Shown piece after piece: positions 16,499 to 23,579 of a stretch of 31,608 bases of DNA (positions are counted from its first letter, which is position 1; each line of letters begins with the position of its first letter). Origin of the DNA: an uncultured Cellvibrio sp. Its GTDB lineage: Bacteria; Pseudomonadota; Gammaproteobacteria; Pseudomonadales; Cellvibrionaceae. The DNA is taken from NCBI GenBank assembly GCA_946481095.1, contig CAMLML010000057.1, positions 1 to 31,608 of the forward strand, written 5' to 3'. The notes under the pieces were generated by a model. That model made no database searches and was not told the DNA's origin. It worked only from the letters and a program-made list of their open reading frames with translations. The translations under genes were made by a program, and so were the position numbers.

Positions 16499-17221
16499 AT
16501 GGCTATTCGATTTATTTCAGTCAATATAGAGAGGGATCGTCATATTGATAAAATCCAAAAGCTGATACAAAAGGAAAATCCGGATGTTATTTGCTTTCAG
16601 GAAGTCATGCAGGACAAAGCGCAGACCATAGCATCAGCTTTTGGGTACTTTTGTCTGTTTACTCCGACTACGCGTCATGAATTGGTCGATGATCAATGGG
16701 AAGGTATTGCCATACTTTCGCGATTTGCTTTTTATGACATCAATCTGCACCAGTACGCTGGCCCTAGCGAAATACCTGCCGTTTTTACCAAGTTTCCCGT
16801 ATCGGTTTTGCATCAAACGCGCCGTTACATAGTACAGCTGGTGGAACTTCGCATTGAAGATAAAATCTATCGATTTGCCAACACCCATTTCACCTGGTCA
16901 CGCGATGGTCAAGCCGATGATTATCAACGGCAAGATGTGCAAAAAATGCTGAACTATTTAAAAGCTTATCCATCATTTGTTTTATCCGGCGATTTCAATG
17001 CACCCCGTGGCCGCGAAATTTTTTCAACAATCGCCGAATGTTATAAAGATAATATTCCTGCCCATTATGAAACAAGCCTGGACAAAGATTTGCATAGATG
17101 TGGTTACTTGCCCTATATGGTCGATGGATTATTCTCAACCCCTGACTACAAAATCCGCGATGTGGAATTGGTATTTGGTGTGAGTGATCATGCTGCGGTT
17201 AGAGCGGTTGTTGATATTTAA
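16499..17221 (+). CDS. Endonuclease/exonuclease/phosphatase-family protein
   Basis: The 240-residue protein shows the full EEP active-site set: N9 (SVNIE), E35 (CFQEV), H130 (NTHFTW), D165 and N167 (GDFNAP), D209 (VDGLFS), and D230-H231 (SDHAAV). Members cleave phosphodiesters or phosphomonoesters in DNA, RNA, lipids or nucleotides with a divalent metal. No signal peptide is visible, so a cytoplasmic substrate is likely. The family is too broad to name a substrate. The gene starts three bases after the HerA-like ATPase stop. A REPIN element follows 17 bases after the stop. Confidence 0.88.
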   Translation: MAIRFISVNIERDRHIDKIQKLIQKENPDVICFQEVMQDKAQTIASAFGYFCLFTPTTRHELVDDQWEGIAILSRFAFYDINLHQYAGPSEIPAVFTKFPVSVLHQTRRYIVQLVELRIEDKIYRFANTHFTWSRDGQADDYQRQDVQKMLNYLKAYPSFVLSGDFNAPRGREIFSTIAECYKDNIPAHYETSLDKDLHRCGYLPYMVDGLFSTPDYKIRDVELVFGVSDHAAVRAVVDI

Positions 17222-17237
17222 TAATTTGTAAAACCTT

Positions 17238-17346
17238 ACCCCCTCCTAACCTCCCCCTTGGCAGGGGGAGGGACTTTACTCCCTACTTTTTGCGGAGTGA
17301 AATTGTGTTCCCTCCCCTGCCAAGGGGAGGGCTAGGGTGGGGTAAG
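17238..17346. repeat. REPIN-like element A2, second copy (conserved loop)
   Basis: The outer arms TACCCCCTCCTAACC and GGGCTAGGGTGGGGTA and inner hairpins CCTCCCCCTTGG/CAGGGGGAGG and CCTCCCCTG/CCAAGGGGAGG are nearly identical to those at 7772-7898. The loop also begins ACTTTACTCCCT and holds GCGGAGTG and AAATTG, so similarity extends beyond the palindromic arms. It is 18 bases shorter overall. Confidence 0.9.
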
Positions 17347-17365
17347 GCTTCTAAAAAGGTTCCCA

Positions 17366-18730
17366 ATGACTCAAACACAACCCAAAATTTTAATCATCGA
17401 AGACAATCGCGAGATTCGTATCTCCGCGCAATTTGTATTGGAAGATGCTGGCTTTCAATTAATTGAAGCCGATAGCCCTGCATCAGCAAAAAAAATATTG
17501 GCGCAACAAAAACCGGATTTAATGTTGTTGGATATGAATTTCGGCATGGATACGACTTCTGGTGAAGAAGGTTTGGATTTTTTGCGTTGGTTGCAGCAAC
17601 AATCATTCGATACTCCAGTGGTTGCTATGACGGCTTGGTCTAACACTGAGTTGGTAGTAAAAGCCATGCAATTAGGTGCAGGGGACTTTGTTGAAAAGCC
17701 CTGGAACAATCAGCGTTTGATTCAAGTGTTGCAACAACAATTGCGTTTGCAACAACTCAATCGAAAAAATCGTGCCTTGAGTCAGCAATTGGAAAAATCC
17801 ACACCGCAATTGGTTTGGCAGAGTGAATCCATGAATCGCTTGATGCAACAACTGGAAAATGTTGCAGCCACTGATGCCAATATTTTATTCACCGGCGAAA
17901 ATGGCACAGGTAAAAGTCAGCTGGCGCATTGGATTCATTTGCATTCTGCTCGTGCCGATCAAGCTTTTATATCCGTTAACATGGGTGCAATTCCAGAAGC
18001 CTTGTTCGAAAGTGAAATGCTCGGCCATAAAAAAGGCGCATTTACTGACGCACGTGAACAACGTATTGGTCGTTTTGAATTGGCAAAATCAGGGAGTTTG
18101 TTTTTGGATGAAATTGCCACAATTCCCTTTAGCCAACAGGCAAAATTATTGCGAGTATTGGAAACGGGTGAATTTGAAATGCTGGGTTCAAGTCAAACCC
18201 AGCAAGCAAACGTCAGAATTATCAGTGCGACTAACGCGGACTTTACGCAATTAATTGCAGATGGCAGTTTTCGTCAGGATTTATATTATCGGCTTAATAC
18301 GCTTGAATTTCGTGTGCCTGCATTGCGTGAACGGCGTGAGGATATCGCACTACTTGCGAATTTTTTCCTCAATAAACATGCACAGGCTTATCGAAAACCG
18401 GACTTAAAGTTATCACCTGATGCGATTAAATTATTGGAAGCTTACGATTGGCCCGGTAATATTCGTGAATTAAGCCATGTGATAGAACGTGCAGTTTTAT
18501 TGAGCCGCGATGCAATTCTTAATTCAGATTCATTGATGCTGTCATCAAAAAGCAAAGCTACGAATAGTGAGCCCAATTTGGCTTTTATGACTCTGGATGC
18601 GGCGGAATTACATCTGATTCAACAGGCGCTGCAAGTATCAGAGGGCAATAAACAGCGAGCCGCTGATATGCTGGGTATCACCAAATCCTCTTTGTATCGC
18701 AGGCTGGAAAAATATGGCCTGGCGCTCTGA
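17366..18730 (+). CDS. Sigma-54-dependent response regulator (NtrC family)
   Basis: The 454-residue protein has a receiver domain (about 6-125) with acidic pocket E12-D13, phosphorylation site D56 (LLDMN), T89 and K111. The AAA+ domain (about 148-380) has Walker A GENGTGKS at 177-184, a sigma-54 contact loop GAFTDA at 224-229 (consensus GAFTGA), Walker B SLFLDE, and R-finger motifs LPxLRER-like PALRERREDIALL. A Fis-type helix-turn-helix ends the protein (NKQRAADMLGITKSSLYRRL). On phosphorylation it should activate sigma-54 RNA polymerase. The 3' end overlaps the histidine-kinase gene by 17 bases. A sigma-54-like promoter and tandem upstream repeat before the adaptor gene at 20256 make the efflux genes the likely target. 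Confidence 0.94.
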   Translation: MTQTQPKILIIEDNREIRISAQFVLEDAGFQLIEADSPASAKKILAQQKPDLMLLDMNFGMDTTSGEEGLDFLRWLQQQSFDTPVVAMTAWSNTELVVKAMQLGAGDFVEKPWNNQRLIQVLQQQLRLQQLNRKNRALSQQLEKSTPQLVWQSESMNRLMQQLENVAATDANILFTGENGTGKSQLAHWIHLHSARADQAFISVNMGAIPEALFESEMLGHKKGAFTDAREQRIGRFELAKSGSLFLDEIATIPFSQQAKLLRVLETGEFEMLGSSQTQQANVRIISATNADFTQLIADGSFRQDLYYRLNTLEFRVPALRERREDIALLANFFLNKHAQAYRKPDLKLSPDAIKLLEAYDWPGNIRELSHVIERAVLLSRDAILNSDSLMLSSKSKATNSEPNLAFMTLDAAELHLIQQALQVSEGNKQRAADMLGITKSSLYRRLEKYGLAL

Positions 18731-19985
18731 TTCTTTGGAATCCAGTTTAAAATTATTCTTTGCGTTAATTGTGGTAACGCAATTGGTTTGTTTGGCTATT
18801 TTGTGGAACCTATTAATCGCATGGCAGTACGGATTATTAGTGGCTGCGCTTATTCTTGTCGATTTTCTTGTTTTCCGTTTTATCTATCAGAAGTATTTAT
18901 CTATATTTAACCGTATCAATATTCAATTGGATGCGCTGCAACAACAGGATTATTCACTTTCGGCAAAACCGGTTTTTAGTCAGGGTTGTGTTGGTGAACT
19001 GCACCGTCAGTTGGATCTATTAAGTGAAAAATTACAAAAGGATAAGCGCCATCAAGATGAGCAACCTTTTTTGCTCTATCGCTTGATTGATCAACTTAAT
19101 ACACCTATTTTGGTGTTTGACCATAGGTTGCAGTTAAATTATGCCAATAACGCTTTTTCGAGTTTATTTAACCAGCCATGGCAAACTTTGCGTCACGCAT
19201 CACCGGGGTTGTTGGGTTTGGAAACAACACCCGAATGGCGATTTGTCGAGTCTGAAAAGGCGCAGCAATGGCAAATTCGTCAAAGTAGTTTTATGGATCA
19301 AAATCAGAATTACACGCTGTTGGTGTTTATCAATATTCAATCGGTATTGCGTGAAAGTCAGTTGCAAGCCTGGCAACAAATTATTCGCGTTCTCGGCCAC
19401 GAAATTCGCAATTCATTAACACCTGTTTCTGCCTTGACGCAAAGTCTGCAAAGCCGTTTGTCTGGCGAGCGAGATCAACAAGCCTTGTCATTAATCAGTG
19501 AGCGCTGTCAGCATTTGCAGGACTTCGTCAGCCGTTATGCTGAATTGCATAAACCCTTACAAATAAAACCGGAATGGATAAAATCCGAATCAATTTTTCA
19601 AACCCTCACACAATTATTTCCTGATGCAGAATTACAAGCCAAAGGTTTGCATTTGGAGCTTTGGGCGGACCCGGTTTTATTGCAGCAAGTGCTGATTAAT
19701 TTAATTAAAAATGCGATGGAAGCCGGCAGCCCGAAAAATTCAATTGAAATAATTTTTAATGCACATACGCAATATCACGACATTCGGGTTGTAGATGCAG
19801 GCCAGGGCATAGCCAATATTGATAATCTATTTGTGCCTTTCTACAGCACCAAATCCCAAGGGCAGGGCATAGGGTTAAGTTTAAGCCGTCATATTGTCGA
19901 ACAAATGGGCGGCAAATTAAGTTTGACCAATAATCTTCATTCTTCTGGTGCGACTGCATCTATTGTCCTTCAGCGTCATAGCTAG
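18714..19985 (+). CDS. Sensor histidine kinase
   Basis: The 423-residue protein has two membrane helices close together (about 12-32 and 37-58) with almost no periplasmic loop, so it probably senses a membrane or cytoplasmic cue. A linker and PAS-like segment follow (LLYRLIDQLNTPILVFDHRL, about 120-210). The HisKA motif is GHEIRNSLTP with H229, and the HATPase_c boxes are N (NLIKNAMEA, 329-337), G1 (DAGQGI, 361-366), F (FVPFYSTK) and G2 (GQGIGLSL, 383-390). The layout resembles NtrY-type kinases without the large sensor domain. The ATG lies 17 bases inside the response-regulator gene, so expression is coupled and the two are cognate partners. Confidence 0.93.
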   Translation: MAWRSDSLESSLKLFFALIVVTQLVCLAILWNLLIAWQYGLLVAALILVDFLVFRFIYQKYLSIFNRINIQLDALQQQDYSLSAKPVFSQGCVGELHRQLDLLSEKLQKDKRHQDEQPFLLYRLIDQLNTPILVFDHRLQLNYANNAFSSLFNQPWQTLRHASPGLLGLETTPEWRFVESEKAQQWQIRQSSFMDQNQNYTLLVFINIQSVLRESQLQAWQQIIRVLGHEIRNSLTPVSALTQSLQSRLSGERDQQALSLISERCQHLQDFVSRYAELHKPLQIKPEWIKSESIFQTLTQLFPDAELQAKGLHLELWADPVLLQQVLINLIKNAMEAGSPKNSIEIIFNAHTQYHDIRVVDAGQGIANIDNLFVPFYSTKSQGQGIGLSLSRHIVEQMGGKLSLTNNLHSSGATASIVLQRHS

Positions 19986-19988
19986 CCT

Positions 19989-20090
19989 GAAATGAATAGA
20001 TCGGATTTCAGACACGCCGTAAATACATCCCTGTAGGCTTGACGAAAAAATCCCTTTTTTCGACAGTCTGAAATCCGATCTATTCATTTC
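19989..20090. repeat. Long inverted-repeat element C with perfect 25-bp arms
   Basis: The arms at 19989-20013 (GAAATGAATAGATCGGATTT and on) and 20066-20090 are perfect inverted repeats of 25 bases. The loop holds CGCCGTAAATACATCCCTGT and a secondary hairpin CGAAAAAA-TCCC-TTTTTTCG at 20043-20062. The whole unit is a typical MITE/REPIN-like intergenic element and separates the kinase from the adaptor promoter region. Confidence 0.9.
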
Positions 20091-20109
20091 TTCCGGAGAT
20101 CTGAATTAT

Positions 20110-20147
20110 CGTCCGATTTCGGAATCCGGCGTCCGGTTTTGAAAATC
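20110..20147 (+). promoter_or_regulatory. Candidate upstream activator sites (20-bp tandem repeat)
   Basis: CGTCCGATTTCGGAATC at 20110-20126 and CGTCCGGTTTTGAAAATC at 20130-20147 are direct repeats with a period of exactly 20 bases, about two helical turns. The first contains a short palindrome TCCGA-TT-TCGGA. They sit 60-95 bases upstream of the sigma-54-like promoter, where NtrC-family activators bind. Confidence 0.45.
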
Positions 20148-20205
20148 ATCTGCTTTTTAATTCGACATTTTCCCGTTAAACCCAGAAAAATCGGTGAACT
20201 GAAGA

Positions 20206-20222
20206 TTGGCATAGTCTTTGTA
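20206..20222 (+). promoter_or_regulatory. Candidate sigma-54 (-24/-12) promoter for the efflux operon
   Basis: TTGGCATAGTCTTTGTA has the invariant GG at 20208-20209 and, ten bases later, GT in place of the usual GC at the -12 element; otherwise it matches TTGGCA-N5/6-TTG. It lies about 35 bases before the adaptor start and directly downstream of a sigma-54 regulator pair. Confidence 0.5.
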
Positions 20223-20251
20223 ATCTACCAATCAAATAGATGTTGGTAGAT
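20223..20251 (+). promoter_or_regulatory. Nine-base-pair inverted repeat in the leader of the adaptor gene
   Basis: ATCTACCAA (20223-20231) and TTGGTAGAT (20243-20251) are perfect inverted repeats around an 11-base loop. The right arm contains the only purine-rich ribosome-site candidate (GGTAGA) before the ATG at 20256. It could be a protein operator or an RNA hairpin that limits initiation. Confidence 0.4.
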
Positions 20252-20255
20252 CTGA

Positions 20256-21500
20256 ATGGATATTGCAAAACCCCAATCAAAATCGCTGATCAAAAAATCT
20301 TATTTGATCGGGTTGTTGATATTCATTGCACTGGCATTTTTGCTGTTGCTGGTAACAGGATCGGGTGCGAGTGTAAAAGTTGAGCGCAATCAATTGTTGC
20401 TGGGGAAAGTTCAACGCGGAAATTTACAAGTGACTGTGGAAGGTTACGGGGTTTTGCGCTCGGATAAGCAAACACTGATTACCGCATTAACAGCGGCGAC
20501 TGTTGAAGAGGTTTTGTTGCGCTCCGGAGCTGAAGTCGAAGCCGATAGCGTCATCATGCGTTTGAACAATCCGGAAGTCTTGCAAGAAGTAGAAGCGGCC
20601 AATATGGCCTTGATACAAGAACAGGCCAATTTGCGCCGTTTAAAATTAAGTAATCAGCGGGAATTGCTGGCTGAGCAATCCAACCTTGCGGATTTAACGG
20701 CATCGTTCAAAACAGTAGAGCTGCGTGCAAACGCAGAAAAAGGTTTGGCGGGTGGTGCCGTTTCTATGTTGGCTTACCAAACCACTTTATTGCAATTGGA
20801 ACAAATGCAGCAACGGGTTGCTCTGCAAACAAAAAGAGTAGAGCAACTGCAAGAGGTATTTAGCGAGGCCATTATTATTCAGCAGGAACAAATTAATCGT
20901 GCTAATGCGCAATTACAGCAAGTGCAACAGCGTGCGGATAAATTAATTGTCAGAGCTGGTATTAAAGGCGTATTGCAGCGTTCGCCAGTTGAATTGGGGC
21001 AGAGTGTCGCAGCGGGGCAGGAATTAGCATTGGTTGGCAGTGATAAAGATTTAAAAGCGTTGATTCGAATTTCTCAATCGCGAGTAGATCAAATAAAACT
21101 TGGGCAACCCGCCACAATTAATACTCGCCGCGAACAGGTTGCCGGAAAAGTCTCGCGTATTACACCAGAAGTTCGCGATGGCACAATTGAAGTAGAAGTT
21201 CTATTTACTGAAGGTGTCCCTGCATCCGCCAGGCCGGAATTAAATGTAGACGCTGAAATTTATACGGCTGATATAAAAAACACCTTATTTATCGAGAGGC
21301 CGGTCAACGTACAAAATCATTCGGCGGCTTCGCTCTTTAGTTTGACTGAGGATAAAAACACTGCGACCTTGCAAGAATTTAAATTTGGTGCGGAATCAGG
21401 AAAATATATTCAGATTCTTGAAGGTGCAAAGGAAAATGATGTGGTGGTCTTGTCGGATATGAAACATATTCAGGATGCAACCGAAATTACATTGTTGTAA
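20256..21500 (+). CDS. HlyD/MacA-type periplasmic adaptor protein
   Basis: The 414-residue protein has one N-terminal membrane anchor (about 14-34), a lipoyl/biotinyl-like half (GNLQVTVEGYGVLRSDKQTL, about 55-95), a long coiled-coil hairpin of about 105-228 (EANMALIQEQANLRRLKLSN, EQLQEVFSEAIIIQQEQINR), the second lipoyl half (RAGIKGVLQRSPVELGQSVA) and beta-barrel and membrane-proximal domains to the end. Adaptors of this type link an inner-membrane ABC pump to an outer-membrane channel. No outer-membrane channel gene is in the window. Downstream come the ABC ATPase and two permeases, with one cytochrome-like gene in between. The promoter features above suggest control by the adjacent two-component system. 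Confidence 0.9.
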   Translation: MDIAKPQSKSLIKKSYLIGLLIFIALAFLLLLVTGSGASVKVERNQLLLGKVQRGNLQVTVEGYGVLRSDKQTLITALTAATVEEVLLRSGAEVEADSVIMRLNNPEVLQEVEAANMALIQEQANLRRLKLSNQRELLAEQSNLADLTASFKTVELRANAEKGLAGGAVSMLAYQTTLLQLEQMQQRVALQTKRVEQLQEVFSEAIIIQQEQINRANAQLQQVQQRADKLIVRAGIKGVLQRSPVELGQSVAAGQELALVGSDKDLKALIRISQSRVDQIKLGQPATINTRREQVAGKVSRITPEVRDGTIEVEVLFTEGVPASARPELNVDAEIYTADIKNTLFIERPVNVQNHSAASLFSLTEDKNTATLQEFKFGAESGKYIQILEGAKENDVVVLSDMKHIQDATEITLL

Positions 21501-21508
21501 GCGAAACT

Positions 21509-21594
21509 GTAGGTTGGAAGAGCGAAGCGACTTCCGACATTGTCGATGTCAATAATGGTGATGTGTCGGAAGTCGCTACGCTCTTCCAACCTAC
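21509..21594. repeat. Inverted-repeat element B, copy 1
   Basis: The 31-base arms at 21509-21539 (GTAGGTTGGAAGAGCGAAGC and on) and 21564-21594 are inverted repeats with one or two mismatches around a 24-base loop. A second copy is at 22763-22849, on the other side of the intervening gene. Confidence 0.92.
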
Positions 21595-21633
21595 GCGAAT
21601 AATTTTTATATAAAATTATCAAGGTATTGATTG

Positions 21634-22755
21634 ATGTTAACTCTGCGTGCATTTATTGGTTTATCTCTATTATTGGCAGCGATCAGTTTGGTTGTTACGG
21701 CCATCTATATGTTTATAAAACCGCACAATCAATGGATCGTTATCACCCACATCTTTACCGGTTTCTGGTTGTTTATGTTGTTGGGGTTTCATATTAAAAA
21801 TAATGTTAAACCCTTGGGTAATTATTTATTTAAAAAGCACAATCGTTTTGGTTACCTTATGCCGTTGTTAAGTCTGTCTGTTGCGCTGGTGATGTTGGTA
21901 ATGTTTTATCGTGAAGCCGAGCCTTTTAAGTCACTCTATGTTTGGTCGCAACAAATGCGTACCAATGTGAATCAAGCTGAACAGGAGCAACAGGTTTTCA
22001 CTCTGCATCAACTTAAACCTGATAATGCCAAGGGTTTGTCTTTTTCACTGGAATTTAAAAAAGGCCAGAATTTTATGTGGCCACAATATGCCTTTTGGTT
22101 GGAAACCATCGACGGAAAATTTATCCAGCCTTTGTATATCACGCAAAAATTGGCGGGTAATGGGTTTGCCAATAAAGTCACTAAAAAAGATCCGGGTCGT
22201 GTTTTTACCGAAAATCCCTTTACAACGGGTGAAGATGAAAATTCAATTTTTGCCTATGAATGGGACCCTGCCACCAAGGATAGCCGCATGAGGCCGGAAT
22301 CCTTACCTGTGTTTTTACATGCATTAGGTATCCAATCGAAAACCGGTCAGTTTTTTCCGGAAAATATACCACCGGAAATGGATGCCTACGCAGGTGCGAC
22401 CTTTATGGATAATTTTGTGTTAGGTTCACAGGCTATGTCTGAATTACCAAAGCAATTTAAACTGCGTTTTGAGATTAACCAATCATTTGATTTTAACGAT
22501 TATTATTCGAGTGATCGTTTCCCCGATGATGCCATCTATTCAGGTGATGGCTATTCAGCACAGCCATCAGTCATTTATGAAGTGCAGATAGATTTGGACA
22601 ATCCGCAACCTATTTATCTTATGCGTTTAATTGGCCATGGTCACCACTCAGGAAAAGACGGCAATATTTATTCCGATATTAGTCAACTGACAACAGCAAA
22701 AAATATAGTTGACCGTATTTTGGTGGAAGTAAAACCAACTGAAAGTGTTAAATAG
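21634..22755 (+). CDS. Membrane protein with DUF4405-like two-histidine segment and large periplasmic domain
   Basis: The 373-residue protein has three predicted membrane helices (about 7-28, 34-53, 74-92) and then about 280 residues outside the membrane. Helix 2 reads ITHIFTGFWLFMLLGFHIKN with histidines 39 and 53, followed by N-x-KPLGNYL. This is the pattern of the DUF4405 (flavinylation-associated cytochrome) segment, where paired histidines may bind haem. The soluble part contains WPQYAFWLETIDGKFIQPLY, which recalls DUF2271-like exported domains, and GHGHHSG near 334-340, a possible metal site. I am not certain of either resemblance. ATG 21634 is preferred to TTG 21631 because AAGG lies nine bases before it. 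It sits inside an ABC efflux operon and is bracketed by two copies of one repeat element. Confidence 0.75.
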   Translation: MLTLRAFIGLSLLLAAISLVVTAIYMFIKPHNQWIVITHIFTGFWLFMLLGFHIKNNVKPLGNYLFKKHNRFGYLMPLLSLSVALVMLVMFYREAEPFKSLYVWSQQMRTNVNQAEQEQQVFTLHQLKPDNAKGLSFSLEFKKGQNFMWPQYAFWLETIDGKFIQPLYITQKLAGNGFANKVTKKDPGRVFTENPFTTGEDENSIFAYEWDPATKDSRMRPESLPVFLHALGIQSKTGQFFPENIPPEMDAYAGATFMDNFVLGSQAMSELPKQFKLRFEINQSFDFNDYYSSDRFPDDAIYSGDGYSAQPSVIYEVQIDLDNPQPIYLMRLIGHGHHSGKDGNIYSDISQLTTAKNIVDRILVEVKPTESVK

Positions 22756-22762
22756 AAGCACT

Positions 22763-22849
22763 GTAGGTTGGAAGAGCGCAGCGACTTCCGACATTTACAT
22801 TTTCGTTAATTTAAAGATTTTTGGAAGTCGCTGCGCTCTTCCAACCTAC
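22763..22849. repeat. Inverted-repeat element B, copy 2
   Basis: The left arm from 22763 (GTAGGTTGGAAGAGCGCAGC and on) and right arm ending at 22849 (CGCTCTTCCAACCTAC) match the element at 21509-21594. The loop is AT-rich and unrelated to that of copy 1. It ends 28 bases before the ABC ATPase start. Confidence 0.92.
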
Positions 22850-22877
22850 GAGAAATTTATATTACAAAGGAATCATC

Positions 22878-23579
22878 ATGCAACTAACCTTACAAATGAA
22901 AGGCATAACCAAAGTTTATGCAACCGACGAAATGTATACCCATGCATTGCGTGGAATTGATTTGGATATTTACAAAGGTGATTTCGTATCGGTTTGTGGT
23001 CCATCAGGTTGTGGTAAATCAACACTGCTGTCGTTATTGGGATTATTGGATATGCCCACCAGCGGGCAGTATTCTATTGAGGGTAAAGATGTTAGTAATC
23101 TGAGTTTGAGTGAAGCCGCCAGCATTCGCAATGAAAAAATTGGTTTTATCTTTCAGTCATTTAATTTGATTGATGAATTATCCGTTTTTGAAAATATTGC
23201 TTTGCCGCTTCGGTATCGTCAGAAAAAGATCAGTGAAACTGATATAAAAAATCGTGTCATGGAATGTCTGCAAATTGTTGACATGACCCATCGCGCTCAA
23301 CACAAACCCAATCAATTATCTGGCGGACAACAGCAACGTGTTGCAATTGCCCGCGCATTGGTGGGCAATCCAGCATTACTGTTAGTTGATGAGCCCACCG
23401 GTAACCTGGATTCCCGAAATGGCGATGCTGTAATGGAAATGCTGCAACAACTCAATGCAAAAGGCACGACACTCTGTATGGTAACCCACGACCCCCGTTA
23501 CGCTGATATGGCTACGCGTAAATTACATTTGTTAGATGGCCAAATTATCGATGCGCAACATTTGCAGGTAAATGAGTGA
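22878..23579 (+). CDS. MacB/LolD-type ABC transporter ATP-binding protein
   Basis: The 233-residue protein has Walker A GPSGCGKST at 41-49, Q-loop Q93 (FIFQSFNLIDELSV), signature LSGGQ at 147-151, Walker B LLLVDEP at 167-173 and the switch histidine in VTHDPRYAD. FNLI-x-x-LSVxENI is typical of the MacB/LolD/FtsE branch, which powers mechanotransmission permeases rather than channels. The open frame begins 19 codons upstream inside the repeat element; the ATG at 22878 is chosen because AAAGGAA precedes it by six bases. The stop overlaps the GTG of the first permease by four bases (GTGA). Confidence 0.94.
   Translation: MQLTLQMKGITKVYATDEMYTHALRGIDLDIYKGDFVSVCGPSGCGKSTLLSLLGLLDMPTSGQYSIEGKDVSNLSLSEAASIRNEKIGFIFQSFNLIDELSVFENIALPLRYRQKKISETDIKNRVMECLQIVDMTHRAQHKPNQLSGGQQQRVAIARALVGNPALLLVDEPTGNLDSRNGDAVMEMLQQLNAKGTTLCMVTHDPRYADMATRKLHLLDGQIIDAQHLQVNE

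Noticed and set aside
19989..20090. Insertion sequence ends (IS or transposon termini) for element C
   Set aside because: Only about 50 bases lie between the arms and no transposase gene or target duplication is evident, so it is at most a non-autonomous miniature element.
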